NCBI GenBank assembly: GCA_026415015.1
Contig: JAOAHW010000017.1
Span: 1-11,340 of the forward strand
DNA length: 11,340 nucleotides
Source of the DNA: Syntrophorhabdaceae bacterium
GTDB lineage: Bacteria; Desulfobacterota; Syntrophorhabdia; Syntrophorhabdales; Syntrophorhabdaceae
Reading direction: 5' to 3'
Part shown: piece by piece, positions 7,897 to 11,340 of the stretch
Position numbering within the stretch: the stretch's first letter is position 1
Layout of the letters: every line of letters starts with the position of its first letter
Notes under the pieces: generated by a model
What the model was told of the DNA's origin: nothing
Databases searched by the model: none
Seen by the model: only the letters and a program-made list of their open reading frames with translations
Made by a program: the position numbers and the translations under genes

Positions 7897-8591
7897 AGCC
7901 CGCAGTCCCCTGATGACCTGTCTTCAACGAGTAGACCATCTACCATGTTTATGATTCTGGTGGCAAAACTACAGGTATTCATTGCATGGCTTACCATAAT
8001 AAGGGTTGCACCAGATTGAATGCACTGTGATACAAGGAGGTTCAACACCTGTTCACCTGTTGCAGTATCTAAATTGCCTGTTGGCTCATCGGCAAGGATA
8101 ATAGATGGTTTCTTTACAATAGCCCTTGCTATGGCTACACGCTGCTGTTCACCGCCGGATAATTCAAAGGGATAGCGGTTTTCCTTGTTAGAGAGACCAA
8201 CTGAAGACAGGGCATCAAGGGCTAATTTCACATCCGGATTACCTATAAGCTCAAGGGAGAACAAGACATTCTCAAGTGCCGTAAGGGTAGGGAGGAGATT
8301 AAAAAATTGAAAGACAAAACCTATTTTTTTTCTTCTTAATTCAGTCCTGCCTCTTTCACCAATTGCCTCTATGTCATTACCATCTATCTCTATTTTTCCC
8401 TTTGTTGGTTTATCAAGCCCTGCAATAAGATTAAGGAGTGTTGTCTTCCCTGAGCCACTTTTGCCGAATATGGCCAGTATCTCCCCTGATTTGACCTCAA
8501 GATTTACCCCCCTGAGGGCAAAACCATCCTCATCAATGTTATACTTCTTCCATAGGTCGGAAGTTTTTATTATAAGTCCAGATGTATTCAT
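7893..8591 (-). CDS. LolD/AttE-type ABC transporter ATP-binding protein
   Basis: A 232-residue ATPase subunit of the LolD/MacB family, of ordinary length. It has every nucleotide-binding motif: Walker A GKSGSGKTT (43-51), Q-loop Gln95 within FVFQFFNLLPTLTALENV, signature LSGGEQQ (144-150), Walker B IILADEP (164-170) with catalytic Glu169, D-loop GNLD and the switch His202 in MVSHA. The FQFFNLLPTLTALENV stretch is typical of ATPases serving FtsX-type permeases, matching the fused permease that begins in its stop codon. It would bind the cytoplasmic coupling helices of that permease and power it by ATP hydrolysis. The ATG at 8591 gives the expected N-terminus; upstream only AGGA abuts the start, so the ribosome-binding site is poor. 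The 72-base gap to pth holds the inverted repeat described separately. Confidence 0.92.
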   Translation of the reverse strand: MNTSGLIIKTSDLWKKYNIDEDGFALRGVNLEVKSGEILAIFGKSGSGKTTLLNLIAGLDKPTKGKIEIDGNDIEAIGERGRTELRRKKIGFVFQFFNLLPTLTALENVLFSLELIGNPDVKLALDALSSVGLSNKENRYPFELSGGEQQRVAIARAIVKKPSIILADEPTGNLDTATGEQVLNLLVSQCIQSGATLIMVSHAMNTCSFATRIINMVDGLLVEDRSSGDCGL

Positions 8592-8631
8592 CCTGATTTG
8601 TCAAAATATTGATGCAGGGTTTTGCACGCTG

Positions 8632-8666
8632 TAGATATATCTTCCACCATAGCGGAGATATATCTA
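8632..8666 (-). repeat. Perfect 11-base inverted repeat across the pth stop codon
   Basis: TAGATATATCT (8632-8642) and AGATATATCTA (8656-8666) are exact reverse complements. Allowing one bulged base, the stem extends by two C-G pairs to 13 pairs around an 8-base loop. On the minus strand the TAG at the outer end of the stem is the pth stop codon, so the hairpin starts exactly where translation ends. No U-tract follows on the minus strand, so it is not a standard intrinsic terminator. It could instead be an mRNA 3'-end stabiliser, a processing site separating pth from the ABC genes, or a dyad operator for the ABC cassette. Confidence 0.75.
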
Positions 8667-9221
8667 AATCTTTTGCCTTTTGTTATATATGCTCATGGCC
8701 TTTTCTTTGCCTTCGTATACAAAAGTATGTAGTGCCTCTGCAGCCATATCGAGGGTTTCATAGAGGGCTTCGGTCTCATCTTTCCTGAAATTTGATAGGA
8801 CATAATCTACTGGGTCCATAAGAGGGTCTCTGCCTATGCCTATCTTTAACCTGTAGAAGTCCTTGGTCTCTATGGTCTCTATTATAGACCTTACACCCCT
8901 GTGGCCTCCGTCTTTTCCATCCCATCTTATCTTAATCCTGCCAAATTCCATATCTAGGTCATCATGGATTACAATAAGCTCCTCTGTTTTTATGTTGAAT
9001 CTTTTAATAAGTGACAATACAGGGGAGCCGGATATATTCATATAGGTATCTGGTTTTGCGATTATCAGGTCTTCCTTTACGCCTATAGTGCAGTTACATA
9101 TCTTTTTATCAAGGGGTATGGAATACCTCTGGGAAAATCTATCTACTGCAAGGTAACCAATATTATGTCTTGTAAAGATATATCTGGAGCCCTTATTCCC
9201 AAGACCACATAAAAGCAACAA
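8664..9221 (-). CDS. pth: Peptidyl-tRNA hydrolase (Pth)
   Basis: Pth cleaves the ester bond of peptidyl-tRNAs that drop off ribosomes, recycling tRNA in the cytoplasm. I chose the TTG at 9221 (185 residues). It yields MLLLCGLGN, with the usual four residues before GLGN, and has AAGGA seven bases upstream, overlapping the rplY TAA. A GTG at 9260 would add 13 basic residues inside rplY, without a good ribosome-binding site. Numbered from the TTG: substrate-binding Asn9 in GLGNKG (commonly GNPG), catalytic His19 in TRHNIG, PDTYMNISG (about 57-65) and IHDDLDMEFG (about 85-94). The usual GGHNG loop reads GGHRG, so Arg108 sits where E. coli Pth has Asn114. The C-terminal helix and length are normal. 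It closes the ispE-to-pth operon, next to rplY as in many bacteria. Confidence 0.92.
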   Translation of the reverse strand: MLLLCGLGNKGSRYIFTRHNIGYLAVDRFSQRYSIPLDKKICNCTIGVKEDLIIAKPDTYMNISGSPVLSLIKRFNIKTEELIVIHDDLDMEFGRIKIRWDGKDGGHRGVRSIIETIETKDFYRLKIGIGRDPLMDPVDYVLSNFRKDETEALYETLDMAAEALHTFVYEGKEKAMSIYNKRQKI

Positions 9222-9231
9222 AGAAGCGTCC

Positions 9232-9846
9232 TTATGCCTCCTTTTTCTCTGATTCAGCACCTTCTTCAGTTACTGCTTTTTCCTCTGATTCAGGAGGTAT
9301 CACTGTGACTATGGCTATCTCAGGGTTTTCAAGAAATCTCAAACCAGGGTAAGATATATCGCTTATATGAATCGAGTCACCTATATCAAGGTCTGTAACA
9401 TCCACATCTATCCTATCAGGTATCTGGCCAGGCATACATTCTACAACTATGGTTCTTAAGTGCTGTTCTACAATCCCATTGTTTATCAAACCCTTTGCCT
9501 GACCAACAAGGTGTACAGGCACCTCTACCTCTATCTTTCTCTCCATGGAGACATGGAGGAAGTCGATATGGAGTATATTGTCTTTGTATGGATGATGCTG
9601 GATCTCTTTTACCATTACAGGCATTTCTTTTGTATCGCCATTTTTTTTAATCTGCATCCTTAATATGGTGTTTCTCTTTAAATATTTACTCAATCTCTTC
9701 CATTCCCTAACAGATACCGATAGCATCTGGGTTTCGATATCTCTTCCATAGATGATTGCAGGTATATTCCCCTGGTTTCTGAGTTTTCGTGTTATTGATT
9801 TTCCACTCCCTTTTCTTATGTCTGCCTTAATAAACATCTCTTCCAT
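9232..9846 (-). CDS. rplY: Large-subunit ribosomal protein bL25, long CTC/TL5 form
   Basis: A 204-residue bL25 of the two-domain CTC/TL5 type, much longer than the single-domain E. coli L25. The N-terminal 5S-rRNA-binding barrel (about 4-98) shows RKGSGKSITRKLRNQGNIPA (11-30) and VKEIQHHPYKDNILHIDFLH (79-98). The C-terminal TL5-like domain (about 103-185) includes VPVHLVGQAKGL and DVDVTDLDIGDSIHISD. A short Glu/Lys-rich tail (about 185-204) ends the protein. The ATG at 9846 follows CCGGAGG (core 9856-9852) with five bases of spacing; a second ATG three codons in is possible but less well placed. It lies 26 bases after prs and 10 bases before the pth TTG. The prs-ctc-pth order is conserved across many bacteria. 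Confidence 0.95.
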   Translation of the reverse strand: MEEMFIKADIRKGSGKSITRKLRNQGNIPAIIYGRDIETQMLSVSVREWKRLSKYLKRNTILRMQIKKNGDTKEMPVMVKEIQHHPYKDNILHIDFLHVSMERKIEVEVPVHLVGQAKGLINNGIVEQHLRTIVVECMPGQIPDRIDVDVTDLDIGDSIHISDISYPGLRFLENPEIAIVTVIPPESEEKAVTEEGAESEKKEA

Positions 9847-9872
9847 CTTTTCCTCCGGTTTTGAAGATTCTT

Positions 9873-10808
9873 CTATATAAATAGTGAACTTACTGATTCA
9901 TCTCTATGTATCCTCTTGATCGCCTCTCCTAAAAGTGAAGATACATCGAGGACAGTAATATTTTTAAGTTTGCTTGCCTCCTCTGATAGGGGTATGGTGT
10001 TTGTCACCACAAGTTCCTGTATTTGTGAATTCTTTAGTTTATCCACTGCATTCCCTGAAAGCACAGGGTGCGTGCAGCAGGCATATACGCTGACAGCACC
10101 GTTTTGTCTTAAGGCCTCTGCTGCCTGGACAATGGTACCTCCTGTATCTATCATGTCATCGAGGAGTATGGCCACCTTCTTTTTTACATTTCCTACTATA
10201 TTCATGACCTTTGATATATTTGCCTTTTCCCTTCTCTTATCTATTATGGCAATGGATGCATTAAGCCTCTTTGCAAGCTCCCTTGCCCTTTCAACACCAC
10301 CTGCATCAGGGGAGACAACTACAATATCACCCTTTATCTTTTTCAGATACTCAAATTGAACAGGAAGGGCATAGAGATGATCAACAGGGATGTCAAAAAA
10401 CCCCTGAATCTGACCTGCATGGAGGTCCATGGCAAGGACACGTGATGCCCCTGCAGTGGTTATAAGATTGGCAACAAGCCTTGCTGATATGGATGTCCTG
10501 GGGACTACTTTTCTATCCTGCCTTGCATAACCATAATAAGGGATAACAACTGTTATCCTTGAAGAGGATGCCCTTTTTACAGCATCGAGCATAACAAGAA
10601 GCTCCATAAGGTTATGGCTTACAGGCGGGCATGTGGGCTGGACGAGGAACGTATCCATACCCCTGACACTCTCCTCTATCTCTACCTGGATCTCTCCATC
10701 ACTAAATTTGCTTACCTTTGCCTTACCTATCTCTATGTTCAGATAATTACATATACTCTCAGCGAGTTTTCTGTTAGCATTACCTGAAAATATCCTCAAT
10801 CTATCCAA
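9873..10808 (-). CDS. prs: Ribose-phosphate pyrophosphokinase (PRPP synthase, class I)
   Basis: Makes 5-phosphoribosyl-1-pyrophosphate from ribose 5-phosphate and ATP, the precursor of purines, pyrimidines, NAD, histidine and tryptophan. At 311 residues it is close to the usual bacterial length. Visible motifs: N-terminal RIFSGNANRKLAE (5-17), FSDGEIQVEIEESVRG (35-50), YYGYARQDRK (91-100), the class I signature DLHAGQIQGFFDIPVDHL (128-145) with catalytic His130, SPDAGG (166-171), the ATP flexible loop KRREKAN (191-197) and the ribose-phosphate loop DDMIDTGGT (217-225). Magnesium and ATP sites look intact. The start is a TTG at 10808, giving the expected N-terminus, with AAGGGGG eight bases upstream. 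It begins 27 bases after the tRNA-Gln gene, so its mRNA 5' end is probably formed partly by tRNA processing. Confidence 0.97.
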   Translation of the reverse strand: MDRLRIFSGNANRKLAESICNYLNIEIGKAKVSKFSDGEIQVEIEESVRGMDTFLVQPTCPPVSHNLMELLVMLDAVKRASSSRITVVIPYYGYARQDRKVVPRTSISARLVANLITTAGASRVLAMDLHAGQIQGFFDIPVDHLYALPVQFEYLKKIKGDIVVVSPDAGGVERARELAKRLNASIAIIDKRREKANISKVMNIVGNVKKKVAILLDDMIDTGGTIVQAAEALRQNGAVSVYACCTHPVLSGNAVDKLKNSQIQELVVTNTIPLSEEASKLKNITVLDVSSLLGEAIKRIHRDESVSSLFI

Positions 10809-10835
10809 TTTGGGTGCCCCCTTTAAATAATTATT

Positions 10836-10907
10836 CTGGGGCGGGAGGATTCGAACCTCCGAATGCAGGCTCCAAAGGCCTGTGTCTTACCGCTTGACGA
10901 CACCCCA
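10836..10907 (-). tRNA. tRNA-Gln (anticodon UUG)
   Basis: A 72-base cloverleaf on the minus strand. The acceptor stem TGGGGTG pairs with CGCCCCA (one T-G wobble), discriminator G. The D arm has AAGCGGTAA in its loop region. Anticodon stem CAGGC/GCCTG encloses loop CTTTGGA, which puts TTG at positions 34-36. The variable loop is CATTC, and T stem GGAGG/CCTCC encloses TTCGAAT. CCA is not encoded (AAT follows the discriminator), so CCA-adding enzyme is needed. It lies 11 bases after the spoVG stop and 27 bases before prs, both on the same strand, so it is probably cut from the polycistronic transcript. Confidence 0.97.
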
Positions 10908-10918
10908 ATATAAAATAC

Positions 10919-11194
10919 TTACTCTTTTTCCTTTGCTACCTTACTTAACTCTTTTTCATATGCGTTAAGGACATTCGCCTCTATCTTCTGTCTTGTTTCG
11001 TTGTTAAGAGGGTGGACAGTGTCCCTGTATGTACCGTCCTTCATCTTTTTGCTGGGCATGGCAACAAAGAGTTTGTTTTCACCATGTATTATCTTTAAAT
11101 CTCTTATAATAAAACAATCATCGAAGACAATAGATGCATATGCCTTAACCCTTTTTTCATTTACAGGAAATATCTTTATGTCTGTTATCTCCAT
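10919..11194 (-). CDS. spoVG: SpoVG family nucleic-acid-binding regulator
   Basis: A 91-residue SpoVG homologue of normal family length. It shows the N-terminal strands MEITDIKIFPVNEKRVKAYA (1-20), FIIRDLKII (28-36) and the conserved signature VAMPSKKMKDGTYRDTVHPLN (44-64 region), then a C-terminal helix rich in Lys and Glu. The family was named for sporulation and septation effects in Bacillus and binds DNA and RNA site-specifically in several species. It is widespread in non-spore-formers, so its presence says nothing about sporulation here. The ATG at 11194 is served by AGGAGGGG eight bases upstream, which overlaps the ispE stop codon, suggesting translational coupling. Confidence 0.95.
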   Translation of the reverse strand: MEITDIKIFPVNEKRVKAYASIVFDDCFIIRDLKIIHGENKLFVAMPSKKMKDGTYRDTVHPLNNETRQKIEANVLNAYEKELSKVAKEKE

Positions 11195-11202
11195 AAACTT
11201 TG

Positions 11203-11210
11203 CCCCTCCT
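11203..11210 (-). promoter_or_regulatory. spoVG Shine-Dalgarno sequence overlapping the ispE stop
   Basis: On the minus strand AGGAGGGG (11210-11203) precedes the spoVG ATG by eight bases. Its first two bases complete the TAG stop codon of ispE (11211-11209), so ribosomes ending on ispE are positioned on the spoVG initiation region. The rplY-pth junction shows the same device: the rplY TAA overlaps the AAGGA that serves the pth TTG. Confidence 0.75.
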
Positions 11211-11322
11211 ATTTAATGCTTTTAGCAGTAAAAACCCTTCCTAAGTCATTAAGTTTGGTTGATGCCTCTTCAGCCTTAATGCTGTTGTCAAATATACCAA
11301 ATACAGATGAACCACTACCACC
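11209..11322 (-). CDS. ispE: 4-diphosphocytidyl-2-C-methyl-D-erythritol kinase (IspE), C-terminal fragment
   Basis: Only the last 37 residues are present, ending in a TAG at 11209. They begin GGSGSSVFGIFD, the C-terminal glycine-rich motif of GHMP kinases in the form typical of IspE (usually SGSG followed by S/P, S/T and VFG), and continue with a lysine-rich helix to TAKSIK. IspE phosphorylates CDP-methylerythritol in the MEP isoprenoid pathway. The position directly before spoVG, tRNA-Gln and prs matches conserved ispE neighbourhoods and supports the call. The fragment is cut not by mutation but by the adapter at the window end; reading on into the adapter in frame gives a TAA within three codons. 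Confidence 0.85.
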   Translation of the reverse strand, partial: GGSGSSVFGIFDNSIKAEEASTKLNDLGRVFTAKSIK

Positions 11323-11340
11323 TGTCTCTTATACACATCT
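11322..11340. other. Nextera/Tn5 mosaic-end adapter sequence (artefact)
   Basis: The final 19 bases, CTGTCTCTTATACACATCT, are exactly the reverse complement of the Tn5 mosaic end AGATGTGTATAAGAGACAG used in Nextera libraries. They interrupt the ispE frame and sit at the last base of the window. This is untrimmed sequencing adapter, not genomic DNA, except that the first C could belong to either. It should be masked. It is not evidence of a natural Tn5-like transposon, because no transposase or second end is present. Confidence 0.95.

Noticed and set aside
8565..8606. TTGACA and TATAAT on the minus strand near the ATPase start, as an ABC-cassette promoter
   Set aside because: The two boxes are 24 bases apart and the TATAAT lies inside the coding sequence, so they cannot form one standard promoter for this ATG.
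9222..9260. GTG start at 9260 for pth, overlapping rplY by 29 bases
   Set aside because: It would add a 13-residue basic extension absent from typical Pth and lacks a good ribosome-binding site. The TTG at 9221 has AAGGA at seven bases and the normal four residues before GLGN.
11322..11340. Natural Tn5/IS50-like transposon end
   Set aside because: The sequence is the engineered hyperactive mosaic end used in library kits, it is at the very last base, and no transposase or second end exists in the window.

Overview
The window is AT-leaning bacterial DNA with densely packed genes. AGG, AGA and ATA codons are frequent. The order on the minus strand, ispE - spoVG - tRNA-Gln - prs - rplY - pth, is a core-genome arrangement of the kind found in Nitrospirota and deltaproteobacterial (Desulfobacterota-like) lineages. 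An AttEFGH-type ABC system follows it. From this I infer a Nitrospirota- or Desulfobacterota-like chromosome, with low to moderate confidence. No plasmid, phage, CRISPR or insertion-sequence hallmark is visible, and no gene-free stretch exceeds about 75 bases. The last 19 bases exactly match the Nextera (Tn5 mosaic-end) adapter, so the right edge is almost certainly the end of an assembled contig with untrimmed adapter.

Left part, plus strand (1-1795): the 3' part of a class I SAM-dependent methyltransferase, a 61-base spacer carrying a short run of GTCTNNN heptamers, then an unrecognised membrane protein with a possible C-terminal PH-like domain. This pair converges on the rest of the window, which is all minus strand.

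Middle, minus strand (1841-8591, read right to left): a LolD/AttE-type ABC ATPase, a fused two-domain FtsX/MacB-type permease (AttF-AttG) overlapping it by 4 bases, and a membrane-anchored AttH/CrtC-family lipocalin-like protein 12 bases further on. These three very probably form one transcription unit acting on a lipid or hydrophobic substrate at the cell envelope. After a 53-base gap holding a strong sigma70-like promoter comes a soluble hybrid histidine kinase with the architecture REC-REC-PAS-HisKA-HATPase-REC. Its predicted transcript starts only a few bases before the ATG.

Right part, minus strand (8664-11322): the C-terminal end of ispE (isoprenoid precursor kinase), spoVG (nucleic-acid-binding regulator), tRNA-Gln(UUG), prs (PRPP synthase), rplY/ctc (bL25) and pth (peptidyl-tRNA hydrolase). 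Spacings are 10-27 bases, and two stop codons lie inside the next gene's Shine-Dalgarno sequence, which suggests one translationally coupled operon. A strong inverted repeat spans the pth stop codon and marks the boundary with the ABC cassette.

I see no convincing undescribed multi-gene system. The points most worth a second look are the adapter sequence at the right edge, the hairpin over the pth stop, the stacked-receiver kinase with its near-leaderless promoter, the orphan membrane protein behind the heptamer repeat, and the Asn-to-Arg change in the Pth active-site region.
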